Origin: JBCCGR01 sp039029195
GTDB taxonomy: Bacteria; Pseudomonadota; Alphaproteobacteria; Rhizobiales; Rhizobiaceae
Direction: 5' to 3'
DNA: 64,000 nucleotides
NCBI GenBank assembly: GCA_039029195.1
Contig: JBCCGR010000006.1
Location: 90,816-154,815 of the forward strand
Below, in pieces: positions 33,803 to 43,698 of this stretch. A model generated the notes under the pieces. It saw nothing but the letters and a program-made list of their open reading frames with translations. It was not told the DNA's origin and made no database searches. How positions within the stretch are numbered: position 1 is the stretch's first letter; every line of letters begins with the position of its first letter. The position numbers were made by a program, and so were the translations under genes.

Positions 33803-34627
33803 ATGGCGGTTTCTAAACACAGCGATCTCGTTTTCGATGTGGGCATGCATCGTGGTGAAGACACGGACTTTTATTTAAAGAAAGGATTTCGCGTGATTGG
33901 CATTGAAGCCAATCCGGCTCTTTGCGAAGAATGCGCTGAACGCTTTGCGAGTGAAATTCAAGCCAATCAACTCACAATCGTGAACAGCGCGGTCGCAGAA
34001 ATTGACGGCGAGATAGACTTTTATCTCAATCCAGGTCGCTCGGTTTGGGGGACGGCAGATCCGGCATGGGTTGAACGCAATGAAAAGCAGGGCCAACAGA
34101 GCATAAAAACCCGAGTTGTCGCGCGGCCCTTTAGCTCGCTTATTCAGCAATATGGTGTTCCATATTATCTGAAGATTGACATTGAGGGGTTTGATCACCT
34201 TTGCCTATCCGGCCTGATTGGATTTGATCATATTCCGGAACACGTTTCTGTCGAATCGAGTGCTACGGATCAGGCCGACACCATGTACCAGCTCTCTCTA
34301 ATGCACGATCTGGGATACAAGAGGTTCAAGCTGGTTCCGCAGCATGATGTGAACAAACAGCGCTGTCCTCGACCTGCACGTGAAGGGAATGAGATTGACT
34401 ATTCCTTTCCAAATGGATCAAGCGGTTTATTTGGTGAAGAAGCACCAGGCGATTGGATGAGCTATGACGCCATTCGCTCTGAATATGAAAAAATTTACAG
34501 ACAAGTCGCTTTGGTTGGACCGCACACCGGCCGCTTTCGAAACATCCAAAATCGCTATGTGCGTGGGGTGCTAAACAGATTGTTCTGGCGTGGCCTTGGC
34601 TGGTACGACACCCATGCATCAATATGA
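33803..34627 (+). CDS. FkbM-family methyltransferase
   Basis: A 274-residue protein with SAM motif LVFDVGMHRGEDTDFYLKKGFRVIGIEANPALCEECAERF and LKIDIEGFDHLCLSGL, typical of FkbM enzymes that O-methylate sugars. The C-terminal half carries an extra region (PGDWMSYDAIRSEYEKIYR) seen in glycan-locus members. The ATG at 33803 is chosen; an in-frame TTG at 33779, only 3 bases after the previous stop, is an equally possible start. A 133-base gap follows. Confidence 0.8.
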   Translation: MAVSKHSDLVFDVGMHRGEDTDFYLKKGFRVIGIEANPALCEECAERFASEIQANQLTIVNSAVAEIDGEIDFYLNPGRSVWGTADPAWVERNEKQGQQSIKTRVVARPFSSLIQQYGVPYYLKIDIEGFDHLCLSGLIGFDHIPEHVSVESSATDQADTMYQLSLMHDLGYKRFKLVPQHDVNKQRCPRPAREGNEIDYSFPNGSSGLFGEEAPGDWMSYDAIRSEYEKIYRQVALVGPHTGRFRNIQNRYVRGVLNRLFWRGLGWYDTHASI

Positions 34628-34760
34628 GCGAACTCTGTCATGAGTTTCACCGTGACGCACATCAAATGCTGAACAAACGTCTGAAGTGAGGTCAACCGAA
34701 GGTGCTGAGACAACGTGGTTTCGCGCGGTTGAAATTCAGACAGTGTCGCAGCGCGACATA

Positions 34761-35861
34761 ATGAAGATATCCCAGATTATTTACACCGGTTTTGGTGGGT
34801 TGGGCAGCGTGGCGTTTTCTTTAGTAGAAGCCGATAGGTCACGCGATCACAAATGGTCCATTGGATTCATCGGCGATGTGCCTCTTGACGAAGACTATCC
34901 TCCAAAATGCAGGGAAACTGGGGCGGACTTTGCGGCTTTTCAATCGAAATCCGGTCGCCCGTATGCTGCGTGGTTCCAGCTGTGGCGTTGGCTGCATAGG
35001 ACAAAGCCCGACGCAGTGTTGCTCCATTCCATCAATTCGATATTGCCAACCTTTGCATACTGCCTGCTCAACGGCAGGTGCCTAATCGCGGTTGAGCACA
35101 CACCAAACGCCGTAAAAACGCGCAACGAGCGGGTATTTAGCAAACTGGCCATGCGATTGGCACACAAGGTTGTACTTCTCACTCCCGAATATGAACCCGA
35201 ACTCAAGGAGATTCAGGGCTCCGCTTTTAACAAAGACAAAGTAAGCATCATAGCGAACGGTATCGACACACATCGATTTCGGCCACGGTCTGAACAAGGA
35301 ACAGATCGGTCGCAGGCATTGAGGTTGGGAATGGCCGCTCGGTTTTCCTACACGAAACGCCAGGACCTGTTGGTCGAAATGATGGCGCTGGCCAAGCAAA
35401 CCAAGGGCAGCGATAACTGGGTGTTGTCTCTGGCGGGAAATGGTGATGAGTTTGAGCGTGTAAGGAGGCTCGCAGTATCCTTGGGTGTTGCTGATCGCAT
35501 TGAGTTTGTTGGGCTCCTCAACGAGAATGAACTTGCCGACTGGTTCCGTACGATTGATGTCTATCTTCACGCGTCGGATGGGGAAACACTGAGCACGTCA
35601 CTTTTGCAGGCAATGGCTTCAGGTTTACCTATTGTGGCATCCGGCATTCCTGGAATCAGCAATTTACTTGAACAGAACGACCATACTATTGGGTTGCTGG
35701 CGAACAACGATCCGCAGCACTTTTTTGAGGTGATTGTCAATTTGGTCGCCAGCGACCGGCGACGGGTCGAGTTGGCGGGCCTTGCTCGCGAAATCTGCCT
35801 GGAGCGCTATTCAAACCAAGTCATGCTGGAACGCTATGTTGCAGCAATTCATGCAACCTGA
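34761..35861 (+). CDS. Family 4 glycosyltransferase
   Basis: A 366-residue GT-B retaining transferase: MKISQIIYTGFGGLGSVAFSL at the N-terminus, IIANGIDTHRFRP, LRLGMAARFSYTKRQDLLVEMMA and the EX7E-like HASDGETLSTSLLQAMASGLPIVASGIPGI. Sugar specificity cannot be read. The ATG at 34761 is preferred over an upstream alternative codon at 34686 because it begins the Rossmann strand. Confidence 0.9.
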   Translation: MKISQIIYTGFGGLGSVAFSLVEADRSRDHKWSIGFIGDVPLDEDYPPKCRETGADFAAFQSKSGRPYAAWFQLWRWLHRTKPDAVLLHSINSILPTFAYCLLNGRCLIAVEHTPNAVKTRNERVFSKLAMRLAHKVVLLTPEYEPELKEIQGSAFNKDKVSIIANGIDTHRFRPRSEQGTDRSQALRLGMAARFSYTKRQDLLVEMMALAKQTKGSDNWVLSLAGNGDEFERVRRLAVSLGVADRIEFVGLLNENELADWFRTIDVYLHASDGETLSTSLLQAMASGLPIVASGIPGISNLLEQNDHTIGLLANNDPQHFFEVIVNLVASDRRRVELAGLAREICLERYSNQVMLERYVAAIHAT

Positions 35862-35863
35862 CA

Positions 35864-36925
35864 TTGACAAGAAATAAACCGTTGGATCCGGTCCGAGTGG
35901 TTCACTTGATCCCGTTTGATGGCATTGGGGGGGTCGAAACTGCGGCTCGCACGACAACAGGACGGTTCGGAGGTGTCGAGCTTACAAGAGCCTATATTTC
36001 ACCGGCGGGCCTTGCTGCGAACGAAGATTGGATTGTCGCTGGCAAACACAAATCTATCAATGATCTTCGCAACTATTTCGGCCTCGCACGCACAATTCGC
36101 CAGCTTTCTCCCGATCTGATTGTCTGTTCACTGTGGCGGACCTGCATCATCGCGCTCTTTCTAAAACTAACAGGCTGCCCATCAAAGTTCGTGGTTTTCC
36201 TGCATGTGTCAAAGCCGGTCCATACATTTGACTGGTTTTTTACTTGGGCCGCTATGCTGATTGCTGATGGGTTTTTTGTGGATTCACAAGCCACTAAGGA
36301 CAATCGCTTACCCATCAAACACCATTCCAGATGCGAGACAATTTCATACCTTGTTTCGCGACGGAAAGTGCTGCGCAAACCCTCTTCCCGCAAACCGGTA
36401 TTCGCGTTTTGGGGCAGGCTGACCCCTCAAAAAAATTTGCCCCTGGCACTGGATTTTTTCTCAAAAATCAGTCGGTTGTATCAAGATGCGCGGTTCCACA
36501 TTCTTGGACCGGATGGCGGAGAGGGGAGCAATGTTCAAGGCAAGATTGCATCGCTAGGGCTGGGTGATTCAGTTACATTGCATGGAGCAGTGCCCAATCA
36601 AGATATCGACGATATCGTAGAGGATGCCTGCTTCTACCTTCAGACAAGCCAGTTTGAGGGAATGGCGGTTTCCGTGGTGGAAGCCATGCAAATGGGATTG
36701 GTACCAATCGTGACACCGGTGGGTGAGATCGCCAACTACTGCGAAGACGGCCACAACGCCGTGATTTTTGACCAACTGGACGAAGCAGTCCAGAAAGTGG
36801 TGAATCTGATCGAAGATTCAAACGCTTACTTCAATTTACGGGAAGCGGCCATGGGACAATGGCAAGACGTGGAACTTTATAGTGATTCCTTTGCTGAGGC
36901 TTGTGAACGTGTCGTTCGAACCTGA
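35864..36925 (+). CDS. Family 4 glycosyltransferase
   Basis: A 353-residue GT-B transferase: VVHLIPFDGIGGVETAARTT, FAFWGRLTPQKNLPLALDFF and SQFEGMAVSVVEAMQMGLVPIVTPVGEI. The start codon is taken as TTG at 35864, 2 bases after the previous stop; a TTG at 35882 is also possible and no ATG is near. Donor unknown. Confidence 0.87.
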   Translation: MTRNKPLDPVRVVHLIPFDGIGGVETAARTTTGRFGGVELTRAYISPAGLAANEDWIVAGKHKSINDLRNYFGLARTIRQLSPDLIVCSLWRTCIIALFLKLTGCPSKFVVFLHVSKPVHTFDWFFTWAAMLIADGFFVDSQATKDNRLPIKHHSRCETISYLVSRRKVLRKPSSRKPVFAFWGRLTPQKNLPLALDFFSKISRLYQDARFHILGPDGGEGSNVQGKIASLGLGDSVTLHGAVPNQDIDDIVEDACFYLQTSQFEGMAVSVVEAMQMGLVPIVTPVGEIANYCEDGHNAVIFDQLDEAVQKVVNLIEDSNAYFNLREAAMGQWQDVELYSDSFAEACERVVRT

Positions 36926-36983
36926 CAGTGCCGTGTTTTCCCCGTCAGGCCAGCTTTATCATATCGGAGGTCGCTGCCATTAA

Positions 36984-38960
36984 ATGAGATATCGCGCGGA
37001 TATCGATGGGCTCCGTACCATAGCCGTTCTATCAGTCGTCTTCGGACACGCGAAGTTCCCCCTTTTCGGAGGTGGATTTGTGGGTGTCGACATTTTCTTT
37101 GTTATTTCAGGTTTTTTGATTACCGGGCTGATAATTTCGGAACAAAACCGGGGCGAGTTCTCACTGCTTTCTTTCTATGAACGTCGAATGCGACGCATTT
37201 TGCCGGCGCTGTTTGTCGTCATAGTCACGACCCTGATTTTGGGATGGTTTCTGTCCATGCCCGAGGACTATCGCTTGATTGTCCGAAGCGCTTTTTCGGT
37301 GTTGTTATTTCTTTCCAACATGATGTTTTGGCGGGAAATAGGATACTTCGACGGCGCGGCAGCGGAAAAACCGTTGCTTCACACCTGGTCACTTTCGGTG
37401 GAAGAGCAGTTCTATGTGGTGTTTCCACTTCTGATGATGTTGATGTTCAAGTTTGGGAACAAGTGGCGAGCCTATGTGCTTGTCGGATTGTTTTTGTTGT
37501 CGCTTGTCGCATCGGTGTGGGTGACCATGAAATGGCCGGCGACTGGATTCTACTGGTCTCCACTTCGCGGCTGGGAGCTTTTGGCTGGATCCCTTCTTGC
37601 GTGCGCCATCACGAACCAAAATTTGGTCTCGGCCATCGTTCGGATATCCGTCCCGCTTCAGATAATTGGTATAGCCCTCATCACGCTGCCCATTGTCTTT
37701 TATACTGAAGCCACACTGTTTCCAGGATATGCAGCCATACCACCGGTTTTGGGTTCGGTGTTCCTGATTGCTGGAGGACTGGCGGGTCGGGGAACAGTTT
37801 GGAAGCTTTTGTCGAGCAAACCGATGGTGTTTGTGGGCAAGCGTTCTTATTCACTGTATTTATGGCACTTTCCACTGTTCGCGTTTGCTTTCTATCTTGC
37901 TCAATCCACTCCGTCTCTCACAGTTCGGGTTGTTTTAATTGTCTTGGCGGTTTTGTTGTCGATGGCGAGTTACAGCTTCATTGAGCAGCCTTGCCGAGAC
38001 CGGAATTTTCTCAGTCAACTCAAAGTCTATGTCGTTTCAGTTTCGTCAAGCGCGGCCTTGGCCGCCCTGACTTTGATCATCTATTTTCAAAATGGAGTTC
38101 CGAACAGATTTGATGGAGCTGCCTTCGCCGCAGTCGAGGCAAAACTCGACTACAACCATGACCGCTATGATTGTTTTCTCAACGAACAAAACAAGCGATC
38201 TGGTCCACAGTTGATCGAAGCCGCATGCACCGTCGGCCAAAAAAACGGGCTGGCGGATTTTGTCTTGTGGGGAGACAGCCATGCCGAAACTTACCGTACT
38301 CCATTTGCGAAGGCGGCCGACACACTAGGCTTGTCCGGAAGATATGTTGGTGGGGACGGCTGTGTACCGGCAGTCCGGGCCGGATATTACCTTCGATGTC
38401 TGGATTACAATCGCCGTATTCTTGATGGGATTGTCGCGTCGGGTTCAGTAAAGACCGTTGTTCTGGTCGCACGCTGGACACTGTATCTTGAGATGAGTGT
38501 TCCAAATTCCTCGCTTCACTATGAGCCTCTTCAGCCAAAAAACTCGACCTTCCCAATGGACCGGGAAGACCGTTTCCAGCAGCAGTTGGATGATTTGACC
38601 AAGATTGTCGGCAAACTGAAATCGGCTGGTAAGTCGGTTGTTGTTCTCGCACCGTTGCCAGAACCAGGCGTCGACGGGCCACGAACAAAGTTTGTTGCAA
38701 GTGTCGGAACCGGCGAACACCTGAACAACCAACTATCGTTGGAAGATTTTAAAACGCGCGCCCTGCCAACTCTCGAGCTGTTGGAAAAGGTGGCGACATC
38801 ACTCGACGTTCCGCTTCTTTATCCGCATAAAATGCTGTGCCCAAAAGATAAGTGTCTGAATACTATAGGAGAAACGATCCTGTACCATGACGATGATCAT
38901 TTATCACGAGAAGGAGCCGAGCACCTTTCACCATTGGCGATGCGGGCACTGACCAACTGA
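36984..38960 (+). CDS. OafA/YrhL-type O-acyltransferase with SGNH domain
   Basis: A 658-residue two-domain protein. Residues about 1-350 are an acyltransferase-3 membrane domain with ten or more helices (YRADIDGLRTIAVLSVVFGHA, FFVISGFLITGLI, LHTWSLSVEEQFYVVFPLL, RSYSLYLWHFPLF). Residues about 400-655 are an SGNH hydrolase-like domain with FVLWGDSHAETY (GDSH) and DDHLSREGAEHL holding the Asp/His pair. Such fusions O-acetylate surface polysaccharides. A GGAGGT ribosome site precedes the start. Confidence 0.92.
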   Translation: MRYRADIDGLRTIAVLSVVFGHAKFPLFGGGFVGVDIFFVISGFLITGLIISEQNRGEFSLLSFYERRMRRILPALFVVIVTTLILGWFLSMPEDYRLIVRSAFSVLLFLSNMMFWREIGYFDGAAAEKPLLHTWSLSVEEQFYVVFPLLMMLMFKFGNKWRAYVLVGLFLLSLVASVWVTMKWPATGFYWSPLRGWELLAGSLLACAITNQNLVSAIVRISVPLQIIGIALITLPIVFYTEATLFPGYAAIPPVLGSVFLIAGGLAGRGTVWKLLSSKPMVFVGKRSYSLYLWHFPLFAFAFYLAQSTPSLTVRVVLIVLAVLLSMASYSFIEQPCRDRNFLSQLKVYVVSVSSSAALAALTLIIYFQNGVPNRFDGAAFAAVEAKLDYNHDRYDCFLNEQNKRSGPQLIEAACTVGQKNGLADFVLWGDSHAETYRTPFAKAADTLGLSGRYVGGDGCVPAVRAGYYLRCLDYNRRILDGIVASGSVKTVVLVARWTLYLEMSVPNSSLHYEPLQPKNSTFPMDREDRFQQQLDDLTKIVGKLKSAGKSVVVLAPLPEPGVDGPRTKFVASVGTGEHLNNQLSLEDFKTRALPTLELLEKVATSLDVPLLYPHKMLCPKDKCLNTIGETILYHDDDHLSREGAEHLSPLAMRALTN

Positions 38961-39352
38961 AATCACTGCCAATTGAACTCGGCCAAATCCGATTGATAGA
39001 AATTAGTCGAAATCGGATCAACCAGAAGCAACAACCAAGCAAATATTGTTCGCACATGAATCGTGCGCGGATGGACGTTTTGCATCAACGTTGCGAGAGT
39101 CTCCGGCGCACGCGAATTGTTTCTGCGTCGGTTGTGTTACCGTTTCCGATGGATTTTCACACTTTCAGAAATTGTGTGCGTTCTTATTACCAACAATCTC
39201 ACGCAACTAGGGTTGGCGCCAATGCGTCCAGACCTTGGTTGTGCTGCGGGCGACGCAATCAATAATCAATCTCGGATGTCTTATTTTGGTTTTCCACGCT
39301 CTGGACAGTTTTACGCCATGAAGCTGTGTCATCACCTGCAAATGTTGATCTA
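38961..39352. other. 392-base gap before asnB
   Basis: Short frames here (for example to 39353) lack conserved features and are rejected. It contains an 8-bp inverted repeat ATCCGATT (38987-38994) / AATCGGAT (39011-39018). Possible internal promoter region; nothing else recognised. Confidence 0.5.
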
Positions 39353-41320
39353 ATGTGCGGCATCGCAGGCCTTGTCGCGCCTTCATTGGCGTCTGTCGAT
39401 CTCAAAGCAACCATCAACGCGATTGAGCAATCCATCTTCCATCGCGGCCCAGATTCGGGCGGTGTCTGGGTCGATATTGAAGATGGTGTCGCACTGGCAC
39501 ACAGGCGACTTGCTATTGTTGATCTGTCGGACGCGGGTGCGCAGCCAATGGAATCGCACTCGGGCCGGTATCAACTCACCTACAATGGCGAAATCTACAA
39601 TCACCTGGAGATCAGACGCCGTCTCGAGGATGAGCGAAATGTTCCACAATGGCGCGGGCATTCCGACACCGAAACTTTGCTGGCGGCCGTCGATGCTTGG
39701 GGGTTTGAGCTCGCGTTGAAGCGATGTTTTGGCATGTTCGCCATCGCCTTGTGGGACAAAAAACTCAAGACTCTGACCCTCGCTCGGGACAGGATGGGCG
39801 AAAAACCGCTGTATTACGGACGCGTCGGTTCGGGCCTCGCGTTTGCGTCCGAACTGAAGGCCATTCGGTGTGTGCCGGAATTTGATGGCAAGTTGAACCA
39901 AACCGCGGTCGCGGACTTCCTGCGATTTTCTTACATCCCGGATCCTTTGAGCATCTATGAAGGCATCCACAAACTCAAACCGGGACACTTTGTCGTTTTG
40001 AGTGCGGCCGGTGAGATGTCGGTTGGAGAGCCGACCTCCTACTTCGATCTCCAGGCCGCTGAGGGCATTGACAGTGCGCAGATTGCAAGCAACGCACTCG
40101 ACGAGAATATTCAATATCTCAAAGGTATTCTAAACAAGGTTGTGAACGACCAGATGTTGAGTGACGTTCCGCTGGGTGCGTTTCTTTCCGGCGGAATAGA
40201 TTCTTCGCTCATCACCGCCGTCATGCAGGCGAACACGAGTGAAAAGGTCAAAACGTTCTCCATCGGGTTTTCCGGATCGAGGTTCGACGAAAGCCCTCAC
40301 GCGCTCGCCGTCGCCAGGTATTTGCGGACGGACCATACCGAGTTTCATGTCGGTGATGGGGACGCGCTTGCTCTGGTTGGTGACTTGCCATTCATTTTTG
40401 ACGAGCCTTTCGCCGATTCCTCCCAATTGCCGACCATTCTTCTATCCAGATTGACTCGCAAGCATGTAACGGTTGCCATGTCTGGCGATGGCGGAGATGA
40501 ATTGTTTGGTGGCTACAATCGCTACGTTTTGGGCCCAAAGGTTTGGAAAAGGGCAGAGCGCCTTCCAGGGTTCGCTCGCAGGTCCCTAGGATTCGGCTCT
40601 GCCATCGCTCAAAGGTTGATGACGGGTGGTATGGGGGACCGCTGGTCAATTTTGGCATCCCGCGCAAAACTGCCGGTGACGACCGTTGACCGACTGGGAA
40701 AGTTCGGTGATGCCGTGGCAAACGCCGATGATTTCGAAAAATTCTATCGCAACATCGTTAGCACATGGCGCGATCCGTACCGCTTGTTGCGAACTGGTGG
40801 AGGCCATCAGAGATGCAGCCATCGCAAATCACCGATGCTGGATATGTCTGCGCGTGCTGAATGGATGATGGAAGAAGACATCAAGGGATATCTGCCCGGC
40901 GACATCCTGGTGAAAGTGGACCGCAGCGCCATGTCTGTTGCACTGGAAACTCGCGCGCCGTTTCTTGATCCACGCATTGTCTGGTTTTCCCAATGTCTGC
41001 CATTCGATCAGAAGATTGGTGCCGGTGGGGGCAAATTGATTTTGCGCACAATGTTGAACAGGTACTTTCCTGAGGAGCTGTTGGAGCGTCCCAAGCAAGG
41101 ATTTTCTGTTCCTATGGACGAATGGTTGCGATCAGGATTGAAAGACTGGGGAGGAGATCTGATCAACCGAGCCGACGAGCTTTCCCAAGGGATTTTCGAC
41201 GGACGGGTGGCGGACAACCTATGGCAGAGGCATCAATCAAAACGCGTGAACGGAGGGGCTGAATTATGGACCGTTTTGATGTATCTCAACTGGGCTGATG
41301 CGCAGCTCACAAACGATTAG
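39353..41320 (+). CDS. asnB: Glutamine-hydrolysing asparagine synthase-like amidotransferase
   Basis: A 655-residue protein. After processing the Cys2 nucleophile of MCGIAGLVAPSL is exposed; the glutaminase domain has FHRGPDSGG and YNGEIYNHLEIR; the synthetase domain has FLSGGIDSSLITAVMQ (PP-loop) and AMSGDGGDELFGGYNRY. In polysaccharide loci AsnB-like enzymes often amidate uronic acids or other carboxyl groups rather than aspartate, which would fit the UDP-glucuronate epimerase here. The start at 39353 is fixed by the Cys2 requirement. Confidence 0.93.
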   Translation: MCGIAGLVAPSLASVDLKATINAIEQSIFHRGPDSGGVWVDIEDGVALAHRRLAIVDLSDAGAQPMESHSGRYQLTYNGEIYNHLEIRRRLEDERNVPQWRGHSDTETLLAAVDAWGFELALKRCFGMFAIALWDKKLKTLTLARDRMGEKPLYYGRVGSGLAFASELKAIRCVPEFDGKLNQTAVADFLRFSYIPDPLSIYEGIHKLKPGHFVVLSAAGEMSVGEPTSYFDLQAAEGIDSAQIASNALDENIQYLKGILNKVVNDQMLSDVPLGAFLSGGIDSSLITAVMQANTSEKVKTFSIGFSGSRFDESPHALAVARYLRTDHTEFHVGDGDALALVGDLPFIFDEPFADSSQLPTILLSRLTRKHVTVAMSGDGGDELFGGYNRYVLGPKVWKRAERLPGFARRSLGFGSAIAQRLMTGGMGDRWSILASRAKLPVTTVDRLGKFGDAVANADDFEKFYRNIVSTWRDPYRLLRTGGGHQRCSHRKSPMLDMSARAEWMMEEDIKGYLPGDILVKVDRSAMSVALETRAPFLDPRIVWFSQCLPFDQKIGAGGGKLILRTMLNRYFPEELLERPKQGFSVPMDEWLRSGLKDWGGDLINRADELSQGIFDGRVADNLWQRHQSKRVNGGAELWTVLMYLNWADAQLTND

Positions 41321-41323
41321 ATC

Positions 41324-42394
41324 ATGTTAGCTTACTGGCTTCTATTTTCCGTTCCGTCCTGGGCCGTCATTGTTTCCAAACCGCGCTTTGTTCAGTTGCG
41401 TTCGGTGCCATTTGGCATGGTTATGTTCGGCATTGTTCTAACTCTGCTGATCGGGTTCCGGTTTCAGGTTGGCGGGGATTGGACAACATATCTGTCCAAG
41501 CTGCGTCAGACGAGCTTCCTATCTATTTCGGATGTGTTGTTCGCGGGCGACCCCGGCTATTCGCTCACCAATTGGTTGGCCAATCAATTGGGTTTCTTTG
41601 ACACGGTTTGGCCGGTCAATCTGACTTGCGGCATGCTGTTTTCCATCGGACTGTTGAAATTTTGCGCGCGACAACCGCTGCCCTGGCTCGCAGTACTTGT
41701 TTCGATCCCCTACCTCGTCGTTGTGGTCGCGATGGGGTATTCTCGTCAAGGCGTTGCGATCGGCCTGGCAATGCTGGCGTTACTTTGCATCCAGGATCGA
41801 AAGTTTTACAGCTTCATGATCTGGATGGGACTGGCCGCACTTTTCCACAAAACAGCAGTGCTACTTATGCCCATCGGCATCATTGCCAGCACGCAGAATC
41901 GATATTGGACAATTTTCGCTGGCGGTCTTGCAGTTGGACTCATGTACTTGCTTTTTCTCAGTGAGAGCGTTGACGGATTTTTGCGGTCATACGTGCAGGC
42001 TCAATATCAGTCGGAAGGGGCCGCTATTCGAATTGCAATGAATGCTATTCCCTCCGCTCTTTTTCTCTTTTTTAGAAAGAGATTTTTGCTCACAGAAGCA
42101 GAACGTCGTTTGTGGACCTACATGTGTTTGATTGGTGTGAGCTTTATCGCGCTTCTGATCATTTCACCGTCATCTACAGCGGTGGACAGAATGGCACTGT
42201 ACTTCATTCCGATTCAAATCTTTGTCTGGTCACGACTGCCGTTTGTTTTTGGAAGCACTCTCAAGACATTCAGAGCAACCCAACTTGCGGTTGTCGGATA
42301 CTCTGCCGCCATCATGTTTGTTTGGCTCAATTTCGCCGGCCATGCGTACGCATGGGTGCCTTTCAAACTGTATGGATTTGCTGATCCGATCTGA
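41324..42394 (+). CDS. EpsG/Wzy-like polysaccharide polymerase candidate
   Basis: A 356-residue multi-spanning protein with about nine to ten hydrophobic segments. GFRFQVGGDWTTYLSKL near residue 45, VAMGYSRQGVAIGLAMLALLCI and AALFHKTAVLLMPI match the EpsG family, which is thought to polymerise exopolysaccharide repeat units. It follows asnB by 3 bases. Polymerase activity is inferred from family and location. Confidence 0.82.
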   Translation: MLAYWLLFSVPSWAVIVSKPRFVQLRSVPFGMVMFGIVLTLLIGFRFQVGGDWTTYLSKLRQTSFLSISDVLFAGDPGYSLTNWLANQLGFFDTVWPVNLTCGMLFSIGLLKFCARQPLPWLAVLVSIPYLVVVVAMGYSRQGVAIGLAMLALLCIQDRKFYSFMIWMGLAALFHKTAVLLMPIGIIASTQNRYWTIFAGGLAVGLMYLLFLSESVDGFLRSYVQAQYQSEGAAIRIAMNAIPSALFLFFRKRFLLTEAERRLWTYMCLIGVSFIALLIISPSSTAVDRMALYFIPIQIFVWSRLPFVFGSTLKTFRATQLAVVGYSAAIMFVWLNFAGHAYAWVPFKLYGFADPI

Positions 42395-42471
42395 CTGCGC
42401 TTAGCGTCGGTTTTGCGAGATAGTCTTGGTACCATTATTGGCGAAACGCGCAGCTATGACTGAGCTCCCTC

Positions 42472-43698
42472 TTGCAGGTTAAACACCTCGTCCTCGTTGT
42501 TTTCTCGGGCGTTTTGATTGTCTCGATCTGTCTTCAACAGCTTTCGGTGTTCGTTCGACAGGATGCATCTAGCCTCGCGCTCGCTGTCAACCCGTTTGAC
42601 GAAGACGCAAGAGTGGTTGCTTTTCAGAAAGCGTTTGCCGATCCAACGGCAGCTGTCGATATTGAGAAGATCGCCGCGATCACATCTCCGATGCTTCAAA
42701 TTAATCCGGCTGACGCCCGCGGCTACGCAATAGAGGGCTATCTGGCTGGAAGAGCTGGCGAGGCAGATAAAGCCCAAAAATTGATGAGAAGCGCTCAGAA
42801 GCTTTCTCGAACTGAGCTAGTTTCACTTCAGCAATCGCTGGCAAATGCTCTTTTGGAAAATCAGATAGACGCCGCGATAAATTTCCTTGATTTGATTTTT
42901 CGGCGCTACCCGTTTCTGGCAGAAAACTACCTACCGAACCTCGCTTATATCATTGGGACAGAAAAGGGTCTCGACCAGTTCGCTGACATAATTAAGCGAA
43001 ATCCGCCGTGGCGATCCCGGGTTATTAGTGCGATTTCCCGTGATAAGACACTCAGTGACATTGCCCTCAGGTTGGTGCAGGTCTTGGGGGGCGACGCCAC
43101 GCGCAGCGAAGTTCAGTCAATCATGAATGCGTTTGTGCGCGATGCACGGTTTGATCTGGCATATCGCTTTCATCTGTTCGCGCGTGGGAATGAGCGTGAT
43201 TCAAGTGGCGGCTATATCAACAATGGTGCGTTCAAAACGGAACCAGATGCATCGCCATTCGACTGGCGTTGGCGCTCAACAAAAGGGGTTTCGATTTCAC
43301 GGCAGATTTCGATTGACGGTGAGTCGGCCTGGCTGCGCGTTCGATTTTCGGGCAGTCCGGTTCTCTCCATCGCCTTGTCACAATATGTTTTCTTCCCGCC
43401 AGGAAGATACCGGTTTGCCATCCGTGTTTCTGCCGAGCAGTTGGAAGCGCCGAAAGAGCTCTATGCCAGAGTGGTGTGCAATACCAACAAAACGCTCGTT
43501 GCGCGTCTCGACATTCGTGAAGGTAGCTATCGGCCAGAACACATTGAAACAGAATTCACGACAGCACCTGCCGGGTGTCAGATGTACCGGGTGGAATTGG
43601 CAACCGACTTAAAAGTCGAGAGTTTTCGGCACCGTTATTCAGGAGTGGTCAAACTCAATCGCATAGCGATTGAACGCTTATCGGGTGCGCGACCTTGA
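42472..43698 (+). CDS. Membrane-anchored helical-repeat protein of unknown function (408 aa)
   Basis: One N-terminal hydrophobic segment (HLVLVVFSGVLIVSICLQQL) anchors a periplasmic part. Residues about 45-230 are TPR-like (INPADARGYAIEGYLAGRAGEADKAQKLMRSAQKLSR, ANALLENQIDAAINFLDLIFRRYP); residues about 250-405 look beta-rich (GESAWLRVRFSGSPVLSIALSQYVFFPPGRYRFAIRVSAEQ), like a carbohydrate-binding sandwich. I do not recognise a named family. Start is TTG 42472, uncertain. It overlaps the Wzy_C gene by TTGA, so it may scaffold polymer assembly. Confidence 0.72.
   Translation: MQVKHLVLVVFSGVLIVSICLQQLSVFVRQDASSLALAVNPFDEDARVVAFQKAFADPTAAVDIEKIAAITSPMLQINPADARGYAIEGYLAGRAGEADKAQKLMRSAQKLSRTELVSLQQSLANALLENQIDAAINFLDLIFRRYPFLAENYLPNLAYIIGTEKGLDQFADIIKRNPPWRSRVISAISRDKTLSDIALRLVQVLGGDATRSEVQSIMNAFVRDARFDLAYRFHLFARGNERDSSGGYINNGAFKTEPDASPFDWRWRSTKGVSISRQISIDGESAWLRVRFSGSPVLSIALSQYVFFPPGRYRFAIRVSAEQLEAPKELYARVVCNTNKTLVARLDIREGSYRPEHIETEFTTAPAGCQMYRVELATDLKVESFRHRYSGVVKLNRIAIERLSGARP

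Noticed and set aside
39063..39353. 96-codon frame before asnB
   Set aside because: No conserved segment, no ribosome site, and it ends at the asnB start; treated as intergenic.
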